Assembly (NCBI RefSeq): GCF_001591705.1
Contig: NZ_BCVK01000020.1
Coordinates: forward strand, 1 to 37,185
Length of the DNA: 37,185 bases
Direction: 5' to 3'
Source of the DNA: Lactococcus cremoris subsp. cremoris NBRC 100676
GTDB lineage: Bacteria > Bacillota > Bacilli > Lactobacillales > Streptococcaceae
The notes under the pieces were generated by a model, which made no database searches, had not been told where the DNA came from, and was given only the letters and a program-made list of their open reading frames with translations. Position 1 is the first letter of the stretch. Every line of letters starts with the position of its first letter. Below, piece by piece: positions 7,355 through 19,913 of this stretch. The position numbers and the translations under genes were made by a program.

Positions 7355-10300
7355 TTGGTTGATGTAAATAAATTTGAGAGTATGCGTATTGGTATCGCAT
7401 CTCCACAAAAAATTCGTTACTGGTCATTCGGTGAAGTAAAAAAACCAGAAACAATTAACTATCGTACACAAAAACCTGAACGTGAAGGACTCTTTGACGA
7501 ACGTATTTTCGGTCCTCAAAAAGACTGGGAATGTGCTTGTGGAAAACTTAAAGGTGTTTTCTATAAGAATCAAGTCTGTGAACTTTGTGGTGTTCAAGTA
7601 ACAACTGCAAAATCACGTCGTGAACGTATGGGACATATTGAGCTTGCTGCTCCAATTTCACATATTTGGTATTTCAAGGGAATTCCATCACGTATGGGAC
7701 TCGCTCTGAATATGAGCCCGCGTGCACTTGAAGAAGTAATTTACTTCGCAAGTTATGTGGTAATTGATCCAAAAGAAACTGATCTTGAGAAAAAACAACT
7801 CTTGACTGAGCGTGAATATCGTGAACAACTTTTGAAAAATGGTTTTGGTTCATTCGTTGCAAAAATGGGTGCTGAAGCAATTCAAGATTTGTTGAATGAT
7901 GTTGATATTGACAAAGAAGTTGCTGAACTCAAAGAAGAACTCAAAACAGTGACTGGACAACGTCGTGTAAAAATTATTCGTCGTTTAGATGTTTTGTCAG
8001 CTTTCAGAAAATCAGGAAATGCTTTATCTTGGATGGTCTTAAACGTATTACCAGTTATTCCACCAGATTTGCGTCCAATGGTTCAATTAGATGGTGGACG
8101 TTTTGCCACATCTGACTTGAATGACTTGTATCGTCGTGTTATCAACCGTAATAACCGTTTGAAACGTTTGATGGAACTTAATGCTCCAAATATTATCGTT
8201 CAAAATGAAAAACGGATGCTCCAAGAAGCTGTTGATACTTTGATTGACAATGGTCGTCGTGGTCGTCCAATCACTGGTGCTGGTAACCGTCCATTGAAAT
8301 CTCTTTCACACATGTTGAAAGGGAAACAAGGACGTTTCCGTCAAAACTTGCTTGGTAAACGTGTTGACTATTCTGGACGTTCAGTTATCGCTGTCGGTCC
8401 AACACTTAAAATGTACCAATGTGGTGTTCCACGTGAAATGGCGATTGAGTTGTTCAAACCATTTGTAATGGCACAACTTGTTAAAAAAGAATTGGCTGCT
8501 AATATTCGTGCGGCTAAACGTAAAGTTGAACGTCAAGATTCAGACGTTTGGGATGTACTTGAAACGGTTGTTAAAGAACACCCTGTTCTCCTTAACCGCG
8601 CACCTACGCTTCACCGTTTGGGGATTCAAGCTTTTGAACCAGTCTTAATTGATGGTAAAGCCATCCGTCTTCACCCACTTGCTTGTGAAGCCTATAACGC
8701 CGACTTTGACGGTGACCAAATGGCCATTCACTTGCCATTGTCTGAAGAAGCACAAGCTGAAGCACGTCTTTTGATGCTTGCTGCTGAACATATCTTGAAC
8801 CCTAAAGATGGTAAACCAGTTGTTACACCATCACAAGATATGGTCCTTGGTAACTACTACCTTACAATGGAAGAAAAAGGTCGTGAAGGCGAAGGAATGA
8901 TTTTTGCAACTCCTGAAGAAGTTGAAATCGCAATGCGTAACGGTTATGTACACTTGCATACACGTATCGGTATCGCGACAAAATCACTCAATAAGCCTTG
9001 GACTGAAAATCAACAAGATAAAATCTTGGTAACCACTGTTGGTAAAGTTATTTTCAACTCAATCATTCCAGAAGGAATGCCTTACTTGAATGAACCAACT
9101 GATGTTAACTTGACAACTTCAACTGATGACCGTTTCTTTATGGATGCTGGTCAAAACATCAAAGAAGTTTTGGCTGGAATCGATACTGTTCGTCCATTCA
9201 AAAAAGGATATCTTGGAAATATTATCGCCGAAGTATTCAAACGTTACCGTACAACAGCTACATCTGAGTACCTTGACCGTTTGAAAGACCTTGGTTACCA
9301 CCAATCTACTTTGGCTGGTTTGACTGTGGGTATCGCTGATATTCCTGTTGTTGAAGATAAACATGAAATCATTGATGCTGCGCATAAACGCGTAGAACAA
9401 ATCACTAAAAAATTCCGTCGCGGTTTGATTACTGATGATGAACGTTATAATGCCGTTACTGGTGTTTGGCGTGATGCAAAAGAGTCTCTCGAAAAACGAT
9501 TGATTGAAGAACAAGATTTGACAAACCCAATCGTTATGATGATGGATTCTGGAGCCCGTGGTAATATTTCTAACTTCTCTCAACTTGCTGGTATGCGTGG
9601 ATTGATGGCTGCTCCTAATGGTAAAATCATGGAATTGCCTATCATCTCTAACTTCCGTGAAGGACTTTCTGTCTTGGGAATGTTCTTCTCAACTCACGGT
9701 GCTCGTAAAGGGATGACCGATACGGCCCTTAAGACAGCCGACTCAGGTTACCTTACTCGTCGTTTGGTTGACGTTGCTCAAGATGTTATCATTCGTGAAG
9801 ATGACTGTGGTACTGACCGCGGACTTGTGATTGCTGATATTGCAACTGGTAAAGAAATGGTTGAACCACTCTTTGAACGTTTGGTTGGTCGTTACACTCG
9901 TAAATCAGTCCTTCATCCAGAAACTGGTGAAATGATTATTGGCGATGATACTTTGATTTCTGAAGATATTGCTCGTAAAATCATTGAAGCTGGCGTTAAA
10001 GAAGTAACAATCCGTTCAGTATTTACATGTAAAACACCACATGGTGTATGTAAACATTGTTATGGTATCAACTTGGCAACAGGTGATGCTGTTGAAGTTG
10101 GTGAAGCTGTTGGTACAATCGCCGCTCAATCTATCGGTGAACCTGGTACTCAGTTGACAATGCGTACATTCCACACGGGTGGTGTTGCGTCAAGTTCAGA
10201 TATTACTCAAGGTTTGCCTCGTGTCCAAGAAATCTTTGAAGCACGTAACCCTAAAGGGGAAGCAATCATCACTGAAGTAACTGGTACAGTTGAATCAATC

Positions 10301-10978
10301 GTTGAAGATGGCGCAACTCGTACTCGTGAAATTACTGTCAAAGGTAAAACAGATACTCGTAGCTACACTGTAGGTATGGCTGATGTCTTGATGGTTGAAG
10401 AAGGCGAATTTATCCACCGTGGTGCGCCTTTGATTCAAGGTTCTATTGAACCTAAACATTTGCTTCAAGTTCGTGATGCTTTGTCAGTGGAAACTTACTT
10501 GCTCGGTGAAGTTCAAAAAACTTACCGTTCACAAGGGGTTGAAATTGGTGACAAGCACATCGAGGTAATGGTTCGCCAAATGCTTCGTAAAGTTCGTATC
10601 ATGGACAATGGTTCAATTGATGTGCTTCCAGGTACTTTGATGGACATTTCTGATTTTGAAGCTTTGAATGAAACTGCACTCTTGAATGGTGAAATGCCTG
10701 CAACTGGTCGTCCAGTCTTGATGGGTATTACTAAAGCCTCTCTTGAAACAAATTCATTCTTGTCAGCTGCGTCATTCCAAGAAACAACTCGTGTCCTTAC
10801 TGATGCCGCAATTCGTGGTAAAGAAGACCATTTGCTTGGTTTGAAAGAAAATGTTATTATCGGTAAGATTATTCCTGCTGGTACAGGTATGTTCCGTTAC
10901 CGTAACATCGAACCTTTAGCTGATTTGACAAATGCTCCAGAAGTAAAAGAAGTTGAAACAGAAACTGTGGAAAACTAG
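7355..10978 (+). CDS. rpoC: DNA-directed RNA polymerase subunit beta'
   Basis: Largest RNA polymerase subunit, 1207 aa from this start. It shows the N-terminal zinc ribbon [20 protein letters not shown] (about residues 61-80), the catalytic loop NADFDGDQM near 448-456 with its three magnesium-binding aspartates, the trigger-loop region near [10 protein letters not shown], and the second zinc site [14 protein letters not shown] prefer the TTG at 7355 (then VDVNKFESM, as in streptococcal RpoC) because GGAGAAAG lies just upstream; a GTG four codons earlier overlaps that site. The gene is cotranscribed with rpoB and ends in a hairpin terminator built from the dispersed repeat. Confidence 0.98.
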   Translation: MVDVNKFESMRIGIASPQKIRYWSFGEVKKPETINYRTQKPEREGLFDERIFGPQKDWECACGKLKGVFYKNQVCELCGVQVTTAKSRRERMGHIELAAPISHIWYFKGIPSRMGLALNMSPRALEEVIYFASYVVIDPKETDLEKKQLLTEREYREQLLKNGFGSFVAKMGAEAIQDLLNDVDIDKEVAELKEELKTVTGQRRVKIIRRLDVLSAFRKSGNALSWMVLNVLPVIPPDLRPMVQLDGGRFATSDLNDLYRRVINRNNRLKRLMELNAPNIIVQNEKRMLQEAVDTLIDNGRRGRPITGAGNRPLKSLSHMLKGKQGRFRQNLLGKRVDYSGRSVIAVGPTLKMYQCGVPREMAIELFKPFVMAQLVKKELAANIRAAKRKVERQDSDVWDVLETVVKEHPVLLNRAPTLHRLGIQAFEPVLIDGKAIRLHPLACEAYNADFDGDQMAIHLPLSEEAQAEARLLMLAAEHILNPKDGKPVVTPSQDMVLGNYYLTMEEKGREGEGMIFATPEEVEIAMRNGYVHLHTRIGIATKSLNKPWTENQQDKILVTTVGKVIFNSIIPEGMPYLNEPTDVNLTTSTDDRFFMDAGQNIKEVLAGIDTVRPFKKGYLGNIIAEVFKRYRTTATSEYLDRLKDLGYHQSTLAGLTVGIADIPVVEDKHEIIDAAHKRVEQITKKFRRGLITDDERYNAVTGVWRDAKESLEKRLIEEQDLTNPIVMMMDSGARGNISNFSQLAGMRGLMAAPNGKIMELPIISNFREGLSVLGMFFSTHGARKGMTDTALKTADSGYLTRRLVDVAQDVIIREDDCGTDRGLVIADIATGKEMVEPLFERLVGRYTRKSVLHPETGEMIIGDDTLISEDIARKIIEAGVKEVTIRSVFTCKTPHGVCKHCYGINLATGDAVEVGEAVGTIAAQSIGEPGTQLTMRTFHTGGVASSSDITQGLPRVQEIFEARNPKGEAIITEVTGTVESIVEDGATRTREITVKGKTDTRSYTVGMADVLMVEEGEFIHRGAPLIQGSIEPKHLLQVRDALSVETYLLGEVQKTYRSQGVEIGDKHIEVMVRQMLRKVRIMDNGSIDVLPGTLMDISDFEALNETALLNGEMPATGRPVLMGITKASLETNSFLSAASFQETTRVLTDAAIRGKEDHLLGLKENVIIGKIIPAGTGMFRYRNIEPLADLTNAPEVKEVETETVEN

Positions 10979-10999
10979 TTTTAAATCTTGAAATTAAAT

Positions 11000-11037
11000 A
11001 AAAAGTTACTGATGAAATTTTGTCAGTAACTTTTTTT
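11000..11037 (+). terminator. Terminator of rpoBC, formed by a copy of the dispersed repeat
   Basis: AAAAAGTTACTGA (11000-11012) pairs with TCAGTAACTTTTT (11023-11035), followed by more T. A further half copy, AAATTTACTGACA, follows at 11041-11053. Confidence 0.85.
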
Positions 11038-11101
11038 ATTAAATTTACTGACAAAATCATTAAAAACATAAAATCTCTGTCATTTTTGGTAAAATAATTC
11101 T

Positions 11102-12010
11102 ATGACTTATTATCTCCTTGCAAATCCCAATTCTGGTGCAGGTAAAGGTGCATGAACATTGGAGATTCTGATTCCATATTTGGAAAAAAATAATTATGAT
11201 TATCGACTTTTTAAAACTAATGCTCCTAGTGAAGAAGGGGATTTAGTAAAACAAATATTAGAACTTAAAGTGGCTGAAGACCATTTAGTGATTATAGGCG
11301 GTGATGGGACCATTTCGCTTGTTATAAATGAACTTCCAGAAGAAGAAGCATTTTCGTATATTCCATCAGGTTCAGGTAATGATTTTGCTAGAAGCTTGAA
11401 CTTAATTCTTGACCCAATTGAATCTTTTGAGGCTGCTCGTAGTGGAATGAATCATGAAATTTTTATTATGAATTATCAATCTAAAGGATTGAATGGCTAT
11501 GCTTTAAATAATATTGGGATTGGATTAGATGCGGCGATAGTACAAGCTGCCAATGAAGGAAAACTTAAGCAATTTCTAAATAAATTAAAGCTAGGGAGTT
11601 TTTCTTATATTTTGACCGCTTTACATGTTTTAATCACTAAAAAAGCATTTCCGGCTTTGATTGAGATAGAAAATCAGCAAATATCTTTAGAAAAAACTTT
11701 CCTGATGACTTTTACTAAACATCCATATTTTGGAGGAGGGGTAAAAATTTCCCCAGAAGCTTCCAACCAAAATGCAGATATTCATTTGGTAGAATACAGT
11801 AAACACTCTTTGTTTCGAACTTTTTCCTTGATTCCGAGTGTTCTTCGTGGAACTCATTTAAAACATCCTTTATTTCTCCATCGTGTTAATCCACACTTTT
11901 CCGTAGAACTAGCAGAAAGTCAACCCGTACAAATTGATGGAGAAATTCATCATTTAGCTGCCGCTGACAGACTTTCCATCAGTACCGAAAAACGAATGAT
12001 TATTTACTGA
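11102..12010 (+). pseudogene. Diacylglycerol-kinase-type lipid kinase, interrupted by an early stop codon
   Basis: The ATG at 11102 opens MTYYLLANPNSGAGKGA, the conserved NPxSGxGKG start of the DAGK catalytic domain (YegS/BmrU/DgkB type). Codon 18 is TGA (11153-11155). The same frame then continues without a break to 12010: TLEILIPYLEKNNYDYRLF, then IIGGDGTISLVI (the GGDGT nucleotide motif), PSGSGNDFARSL, and a C-terminal domain ending QPVQIDGE. Total length without the stop would be 302 aa, normal for the family. A single substitution (for example CGA or CAA to TGA) explains it. Restart at the TTG 11159, preceded by AAAGG, could make a 283-aa product, but this would lack the NPxSG motif. The gene probably made or recycled phosphatidic acid, though some relatives phosphorylate other lipids. 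The -10-like TAAAAT at 11090 suggests a nearly leaderless transcript. Confidence 0.82.
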
Positions 12011-12013
12011 CAG

Positions 12014-12043
12014 AATAAAAACTCCGTAATTGGAGTTTTTATT
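12014..12043 (+). terminator. Terminator after the lipid kinase
   Basis: AATAAAAACTCC, loop GTAATT, GGAGTTTTTATT: a 12-bp perfect stem with a T-rich 3' arm, 3 bases after the stop codon. Confidence 0.85.
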
Positions 12044-12061
12044 TATCTAAAATTAATTTTT

Positions 12062-12102
12062 ATACAAAAATTATTGTATTTTTATACTTTTTATATTATA
12101 AT
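12062..12102 (+). promoter_or_regulatory. Promoter of the amino-acid ABC transporter with an overlapping AT-rich palindrome
   Basis: TTGTAT (12074-12079), 17-bp spacer, TATAAT (12097-12102). The -35 is also the right arm of ATACAA-aaatta-TTGTAT (12062-12079), and TTTTTATAC occurs on both sides. The box resembles ARG-type operators (ArgR/AhrC) in size and AT content, but the match is only suggestive. Confidence 0.6.
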
Positions 12103-12155
12103 TATGCTATTGTTTTTTTATAAAAATAGAAATTATAAAAGAGAAGAGAGAAAAT

Positions 12156-12842
12156 ATGAATTTTGATTTTTTACCGAAATATTTACCCTACTTTAATGAT
12201 GGAATGATTGTAACGATATTTATTTCAGCTTTTGTGGTCTTAATTGGAACGCTTTTAGGGATTGTCACAGCATTGGCAAAAATTTCTAAGATTGCTCCAT
12301 TACGCTGGCTAGCCAATATCTATATTGAAATTTTTCGTGGGACACCTATGCTGGTTCAAATCATGCTTGGTTTTGGCCTAATGGGAAGTATTTCTTTACC
12401 TACTTTTCAAGTAGGAATTTTGCAACAAGATTTGGGACGTTTGATTCCCGGGATTATCGTGATTTCGTTGAACTCTGGTGCTTATATGGCGGAAATTGTT
12501 CGGGCGGGGATTGAAGCAGTACCTCTTGGGCAAAAAGAAGCGGCTTATTCTTTGGGGATTCGACCAAGACAAGCGATGACAACCGTTATCCTACCTCAAG
12601 CATTGCGAAATATTTTACCAGCCGTAGGAAATGAATTTGTAACGATAATTAAGGACAGCTCGCTCCTTTATACGATTGGGGTTATGGAAGTTTTCAATGG
12701 CGCGCAAACCGTGGCGAATTTGACTTACCAAACAATTAGTCCAATGATATTTGTCGCACTTTACTACTTTGTGGTCACTTTTGTTGTTAGTCGCTTACTT
12801 GTTCTGTTTGAAAAGAGACTTGGGAAAGGATATGCGAAATAA
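12156..12842 (+). CDS. Polar amino-acid ABC transporter permease (GlnP/HisM type)
   Basis: Membrane subunit of a polar amino-acid importer, 228 aa, with about five transmembrane segments. The family signatures are [15 protein letters not shown] (residues 57-71), the [20 protein letters not shown] stretch that contains the EAA loop contacting the ATPase, and [17 protein letters not shown]. Start ATG after GAGAGAAAAT. Unlike the main lactococcal GlnP, which carries fused substrate-binding domains, this protein begins directly with the membrane domain. The ATPase gene overlaps by one base (TAATG), indicating translational coupling. No solute-binding protein is encoded nearby, so the substrate cannot be assigned; glutamine, glutamate, arginine and others are all possible. 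Confidence 0.9.
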   Translation: MNFDFLPKYLPYFNDGMIVTIFISAFVVLIGTLLGIVTALAKISKIAPLRWLANIYIEIFRGTPMLVQIMLGFGLMGSISLPTFQVGILQQDLGRLIPGIIVISLNSGAYMAEIVRAGIEAVPLGQKEAAYSLGIRPRQAMTTVILPQALRNILPAVGNEFVTIIKDSSLLYTIGVMEVFNGAQTVANLTYQTISPMIFVALYYFVVTFVVSRLLVLFEKRLGKGYAK

Positions 12843-13576
12843 TGAATGAATATTTAATTGAAATAAAAAATTTGCATAAATATTTTGGGAAGAATGAAGT
12901 ATTAAAAGGACTTGATATTCAAATAAAAAAAGGTGAAGTTGTTGTGATGATTGGACCATCAGGTTCTGGGAAATCAACTTTTTTAAGAACAATGAATTTA
13001 TTAGAAAAACCAACTGATGGAGAAGTCTATTTTGAAGGAATTAATATTGCTGATAAATCTGTAGACGTCTTTAAACATCGCGAAAAAATGGGAATGGTTT
13101 TTCAGCAATTTAATCTTTTTCCAAATATGACAGTCCTTGAAAATCTTTGCTTGGCCCCAATAAAAACAGGGAAAATGACGAAAGATGAAGCTCTAAAGAC
13201 TGCAGAAGATTTACTTCAAAGAGTTGGATTATCAGATAAAGCAGAAGCCTATCCACAGTCTCTATCAGGTGGACAGCAACAAAGGGTAGCTATTGCTCGG
13301 GCTTTGGCTATGAATCCGGATGTAATGCTTTTTGATGAACCAACGTCGGCACTTGACCCGGAAATGGTTGGGGAGGTTCTGTCAGTAATGCAAGAACTCG
13401 CCAAAGAAGGGATGACGATGGTCGTTGTCACTCATGAAATGGGCTTTGCTAAAACAGTTGCTGACAGAGTATTATTTATGGCTGATGGAACAATTGTTGA
13501 GCAAGGCAAACCAGCTCAAATCTTTGAAAAGCCTAAAGAAAAACGGACCCAAGACTTTCTAGCTAAAGTCTTATAA
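12842..13576 (+). CDS. Polar amino-acid ABC transporter ATP-binding protein (GlnQ/HisP type)
   Basis: ATPase partner of the preceding permease, 244 aa. Walker A is GPSGSGKST (residues 38-46), the Q-loop is in [13 protein letters not shown], the signature is [15 protein letters not shown], Walker B is [14 protein letters not shown], and the switch histidine is in [10 protein letters not shown]. All are intact. Length and sequence are typical of amino-acid importers of the PAAT class. The start ATG overlaps the permease stop. The gene ends 30 bases before a terminator, so the operon holds only these two genes, and the binding protein must come from elsewhere. Confidence 0.93.
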   Translation: MNEYLIEIKNLHKYFGKNEVLKGLDIQIKKGEVVVMIGPSGSGKSTFLRTMNLLEKPTDGEVYFEGINIADKSVDVFKHREKMGMVFQQFNLFPNMTVLENLCLAPIKTGKMTKDEALKTAEDLLQRVGLSDKAEAYPQSLSGGQQQRVAIARALAMNPDVMLFDEPTSALDPEMVGEVLSVMQELAKEGMTMVVVTHEMGFAKTVADRVLFMADGTIVEQGKPAQIFEKPKEKRTQDFLAKVL

Positions 13577-13606
13577 TAAAGGTTTCATATAGTTATATGG
13601 AATATC

Positions 13607-13632
13607 AAAAAACGGCATGAGTGCTGTTTTTT
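13607..13632 (+). terminator. Terminator of the amino-acid ABC transporter operon
   Basis: AAAAAACGGC, 6-nt loop, GCTGTTTTTT (one G-U pair), then further T: a typical intrinsic terminator. Confidence 0.8.
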
Positions 13633-13642
13633 TTCTGGTCTG

Positions 13643-13651
13643 TGGTATAAT
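13643..13651 (+). promoter_or_regulatory. Extended -10 promoter of mecA-rgpG
   Basis: TGGTATAAT, with TATAAT at 13646-13651 and TG one base upstream. The -35 region coincides with the preceding terminator and is weak. Confidence 0.6.
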
Positions 13652-13704
13652 ACTATTAAGACTGGTAAAGTGATAGAAGATAAATTATAGAAAAGAGAAA
13701 CAAA

Positions 13705-14406
13705 ATGAAGTATGAGGATATAAATGAAAACACTATAAAAATCACCTTGTCTTTTGATGATTTGACAGATTATGATATCAAGTTATCTGACTTTTTTGGA
13801 AATCAAGAAGTCATTGAACAATTTTTCTATGAATTAGTTGATGAACTTGGCTTAGAAAATCGTTTTGGAAATGTAGGGATGTTAACTTTCCAAATTCAAC
13901 CCTTCCCACAAGGCGTCCATATGATTGTTCATGAAGAAGCAATGTTGGGTGAAGGCGGAGAGATTCCAGATGATCCTGAAGAATTTGAAGAATTAATGAC
14001 TGGTTTTTATAATAAATTAAATGAAATAGGGGCAGATATGGCGCGCGAGCGAGGAATTACTGATTTTAAACCTGGACTTGGTTTACCAGGGGCTAAAAAA
14101 GAAGAAGCCGAACATGAGCCAGACTTTATATACTACTCTATTCGTTATGATGACATGATGTCTGTCTTGACTGGAATAAAAAATGTGAAATTCGCAGATG
14201 AAGAGTCAGAATTTTATCGTTATGATGGTAATTTTTATCTTGTTGTTTTAGATAATCAAAAAGCAAAAGGTAAAATGCATGTTGAAAGCACACGTTCACG
14301 GATGATGGAATATGGTGAAGCGACAAAAATGAGTCGAGAATTTTTGCAGGAGTATGGTGAATGCCTAATCACAACGCGTGCTTTAGACGTTCTTAGAAAA
14401 ATCTAA
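13705..14406 (+). CDS. mecA: Adaptor protein MecA
   Basis: Adaptor that delivers substrates to the ClpC-ClpP protease, 233 aa. The N-terminal substrate-binding part (IKITLSFDDLTDYDIKLSDF, residues 12-31) and the C-terminal ClpC-binding part (FADEESEFYRYDGNFYLVV, about 171-189) match MecA of streptococci; the acidic linker lies between about 90 and 140. In lactococci and streptococci MecA-Clp removes the competence factor ComX, which is relevant here because comEA and comEC at the end of the window are broken. Start ATG after AAAAGAGAAAC. It is followed after 2 bases by rgpG/tagO, the same order as in streptococci. Confidence 0.95.
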   Translation: MKYEDINENTIKITLSFDDLTDYDIKLSDFFGNQEVIEQFFYELVDELGLENRFGNVGMLTFQIQPFPQGVHMIVHEEAMLGEGGEIPDDPEEFEELMTGFYNKLNEIGADMARERGITDFKPGLGLPGAKKEEAEHEPDFIYYSIRYDDMMSVLTGIKNVKFADEESEFYRYDGNFYLVVLDNQKAKGKMHVESTRSRMMEYGEATKMSREFLQEYGECLITTRALDVLRKI

Positions 14407-14408
14407 AT

Positions 14409-15734
14409 ATGGTTGATACATTAAAAGAAATCCCTTTTGCACTCAAGTTTTTAATGGTTATAATTATCACTTTTGGTATTTCAGTGATTTTAACCCCAGT
14501 TATGACTTTTGTGTCTAAGGTAATTGGCGCTGTGGATAAACCCAATGAGCGCCGCGTCAATAAAAAACCGATGCCTTCAGCTGGAGGCTTGGTTATTTTC
14601 ATTGCTTTTGCGGTTGCCACATTATTTATCCTTCCGCAAATCGTGCATGCCCAACCTCCAATCCATTCCCAACCTCCCGGAAACGGAAATGGTCACCATC
14701 CCATTCAATTAGTTAGTTATTTGAGTTACATTTGGCCCTTTATTGTGGGTGGTGGAATTGTTGTTTTGACTGGTTTGGTTGATGATATAAAAGAAATATC
14801 ACCTAAAATGAAACTCTTAGGTTTGACAATTGCTGCGAGTTTTATCTGGTTCTTTACCAATGCACGTTTTGATAATTTAAAAATTCCTTTTGGTGGTCCT
14901 TTATTAATTTTTCCGGGCTGGTTATCCTTTATCTTTACGGTATTTTGGATACTGGCTATTACGAATGCGATTAATTTAATTGATGGTTTAGACGGACTTG
15001 CCAGTGGGGTATCCATTATTTCACTGACGACAATGGGAATTGTCTCTTACTTTTTCCTACCAAGTCCAAATGTGTTCTTACCAATTACTATTTTCACGGT
15101 AGTAGCTGCAATCATGGGATTCTTTCCCTATAATTATCACCCAGCAATTATATATTTGGGAGATACAGGAGCTTTATTCCTTGGATTCATAATCTCGGTT
15201 GCCTCTTTACAAGGCTTGAAAAATGCGACTGCTGTAGCCGTTTTAACTCCCTTGTTAATTTTGGGAGTACCGCTCACAGATACAATCATGGCTATGATTC
15301 GTCGGAAATTAAATCGACAATCTATTGCAACAGCTGACAAAAGGCACTTGCATCATCGGCTCATGGCACTTGGCTTTACGCATCGCGGCGCTGTACTTGT
15401 AATTTATGGAATTGCCTCAATTTTTGCCTTTATCTCGATTCTCTTACAATTTTCAAGTCGAATTGGTGGGATTTTACTAGTAATCGCATGTCTTTTTGGA
15501 CTAGAAATCTTTATTGAACTTGTTGGAATTCTGGGTGAAAATCGTCAGCCAGTCTTGAAAGCTTTGAAATTCGTTGGAAATTCAGCTTATCGTGACGAAG
15601 TTCTTCACCCTGAACGGACTGACAAAAGAGATAATAAAGACCAAGAACAGTATTCAGTAGTAGATGAAGAAGTTGATGAACCGACACAAGAATTTCCAAT
15701 TCAAAATTATCGAAGAAGTCGACATAAAAAATAA
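14409..15734 (+). CDS. rgpG: Undecaprenyl-phosphate GlcNAc-1-phosphate transferase (RgpG/TagO/WecA family)
   Basis: Integral membrane enzyme that loads GlcNAc-1-phosphate onto undecaprenyl phosphate, the first step for rhamnose-rich wall polysaccharide or teichoic-acid-type polymers. It has 441 aa and about 10-11 transmembrane segments. Family motifs are DKPNERRVNKKPMPSAGG (residues 43-60), GLVDDIKE, NAINLIDGLDGLASG and ADKRHLHHRLM. Between the second and third membrane segments (about residues 79-100) is a Pro/His/Gly-rich insertion with HAQPPIHSQPPGNGNGHHP, unusual for the family. The C-terminal tail is charged and cytoplasmic. The start ATG lies 2 bases after the mecA stop with no good ribosome-binding site, implying coupling. 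By its neighbours (mecA before, suf after) it is the orthologue of streptococcal rgpG; tagO is the alternative name. Confidence 0.93.
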   Translation: MVDTLKEIPFALKFLMVIIITFGISVILTPVMTFVSKVIGAVDKPNERRVNKKPMPSAGGLVIFIAFAVATLFILPQIVHAQPPIHSQPPGNGNGHHPIQLVSYLSYIWPFIVGGGIVVLTGLVDDIKEISPKMKLLGLTIAASFIWFFTNARFDNLKIPFGGPLLIFPGWLSFIFTVFWILAITNAINLIDGLDGLASGVSIISLTTMGIVSYFFLPSPNVFLPITIFTVVAAIMGFFPYNYHPAIIYLGDTGALFLGFIISVASLQGLKNATAVAVLTPLLILGVPLTDTIMAMIRRKLNRQSIATADKRHLHHRLMALGFTHRGAVLVIYGIASIFAFISILLQFSSRIGGILLVIACLFGLEIFIELVGILGENRQPVLKALKFVGNSAYRDEVLHPERTDKRDNKDQEQYSVVDEEVDEPTQEFPIQNYRRSRHKK

Positions 15735-15763
15735 AAAAACCTCTAATTTTATAGAGGTTTTTT
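15734..15763 (+). terminator. Terminator of mecA-rgpG
   Basis: AAAAAACCTCTA, loop of 6, TAGAGGTTTTTT: a 12-bp perfect stem with T run. Confidence 0.9.
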
Positions 15764-15805
15764 GGTATCTAAAAAAGCAAAATGGCATTTATTTTTTATA
15801 TTGCG

Positions 15806-15861
15806 ATTGATAAAAATAATATGAGCGAAAATAACAAATTTTATCAATTTTTTGTTAGAAT
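15806..15861 (+). promoter_or_regulatory. suf operon promoter with upstream dyad
   Basis: An extended -10, TGTTAGAAT (15853-15861), precedes sufC by about 50 bases; no clear -35. Upstream, ATTGATAAAA (15806-15815) and TTTTATCAAT (15839-15848) form a perfect 10-bp inverted repeat spaced by 23 bases, with its right arm just before the -10. It is a candidate operator; the regulator is unknown. Confidence 0.5.
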
Positions 15862-15909
15862 AGAGACTATAAATGTCAAATACAATTGACAATTCAAAGG
15901 AGCGAAAAA

Positions 15910-16680
15910 ATGGCTACACTTGAAATTAAAAATCTTCATGTGGCGATTGAAGATAAAGAGATTCTCAAAGGAGTCAACCTAGTCATCAATACCAATGAAA
16001 TTCATGCAATTATGGGACCTAACGGAACTGGTAAATCGACTTTATCGGCAGCGATTATGGGTAACCCTAATTATACCGTCACTGAGGGAGAAGTTCTTTT
16101 TGATGGTCAAAATGTTTTAGAGATGGAAGTTGATGAAAGAGCTCGTTTAGGCCTATTTCTTGCAATGCAATATCCATCTGAAATTCCAGGAATCACTAAC
16201 GCAGAATTTTTACGGGCAGCAATGAATGCCAAACGTGCTGAAGATGATAAAGTTTCTGTCATGGGATTTATCAAAAAATTGGATAAAAATATGGATGTCT
16301 TGAGCATGAAAGAAGAGATGGCGGAACGTTATCTCAATGAAGGATTTTCTGGTGGTGAAAAGAAACGAAATGAAATTCTACAACTTTTGATGTTAGAACC
16401 AACTTTTGCTATTCTTGATGAAATTGACTCAGGACTTGATATCGACGCTTTAAAAGTCGTTGCAAAAGGTGTTAATTCAATGCGTGGCGAGAAATTTGGT
16501 GCATTGATTATCACACATTACCAACGTTTGCTTGATTACATTACACCTGATGTTGTCCACATCATGATGGATGGTCGTGTGGTGAAAACCGGTGGCGCTG
16601 AATTGGCTAAACGTCTGGAAACTGAAGGATATGTCAATATTGCTGAGGAACTTGGACTAGAATATAAAGAAGAAGTTTAA
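15910..16680 (+). CDS. sufC: Fe-S cluster assembly ATPase SufC
   Basis: Cytoplasmic ABC-type ATPase of the SufBCD scaffold, 256 aa. Walker A is GPNGTGKST, the signature is FSGGEKKRNEILQ, Walker B is FAILDEIDSGLD, and the switch histidine is in IITHYQRLL. The start is the ATG at 15910, behind AAAGGAG with 7-base spacing; a TTG eight codons upstream covers that site and is not used. It is the first gene of sufC-D-S-x-U-B. The 139-bp gap to sufD is filled by two dispersed-repeat hairpins. Confidence 0.96.
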   Translation: MATLEIKNLHVAIEDKEILKGVNLVINTNEIHAIMGPNGTGKSTLSAAIMGNPNYTVTEGEVLFDGQNVLEMEVDERARLGLFLAMQYPSEIPGITNAEFLRAAMNAKRAEDDKVSVMGFIKKLDKNMDVLSMKEEMAERYLNEGFSGGEKKRNEILQLLMLEPTFAILDEIDSGLDIDALKVVAKGVNSMRGEKFGALIITHYQRLLDYITPDVVHIMMDGRVVKTGGAELAKRLETEGYVNIAEELGLEYKEEV

Positions 16681-16709
16681 GGAAAGGAGCTAGTAAGTCT
16701 ATTTTTATC

Positions 16710-16776
16710 TACTGACAAAGCTGTCAGTAAGTTTAAATGTTCATCAATTTACTGACAGAATAATTTGTCAATAAAT
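16710..16776 (+). repeat. Two dispersed-repeat hairpins in the sufC-sufD gap
   Basis: First copy: TACTGACA-aagc-TGTCAGTA (16710-16729), a perfect 8-bp stem. Second copy: ATTTACTGACA (16747-16757) against TGTCAATAAAT (16766-16776), one mismatch. The 19 bases 16711-16729 are identical to 1408-1426 inside pepO. Confidence 0.75.
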
Positions 16777-16819
16777 CGATAAGTTTACCTATAAAAATAA
16801 AAACTTGCTAATAATAATT

Positions 16820-19780
<2,961 letters not shown>

Positions 19781-19796
19781 ATTAGCAAAAAGTAAT

Positions 19797-19832
19797 TGAC
19801 AGAAAATTTATTGACTAATAATAATTCTGTCA
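19797..19832 (+). repeat. Degenerate dispersed-repeat dyad before sufU
   Basis: TGACAGAA (19797-19804) and TTCTGTCA (19825-19832) are inverted, and the right side extends to TGTCAGTAATT. This is a decayed copy with a 20-nt loop. Confidence 0.55.
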
Positions 19833-19913
19833 GTAATTATGAATAGATTTCAATTTTTTTCAAAAATAAATCAAAACAATATATAAAAATTAGAAAAAAG
19901 AAAGTGTGAAAGC

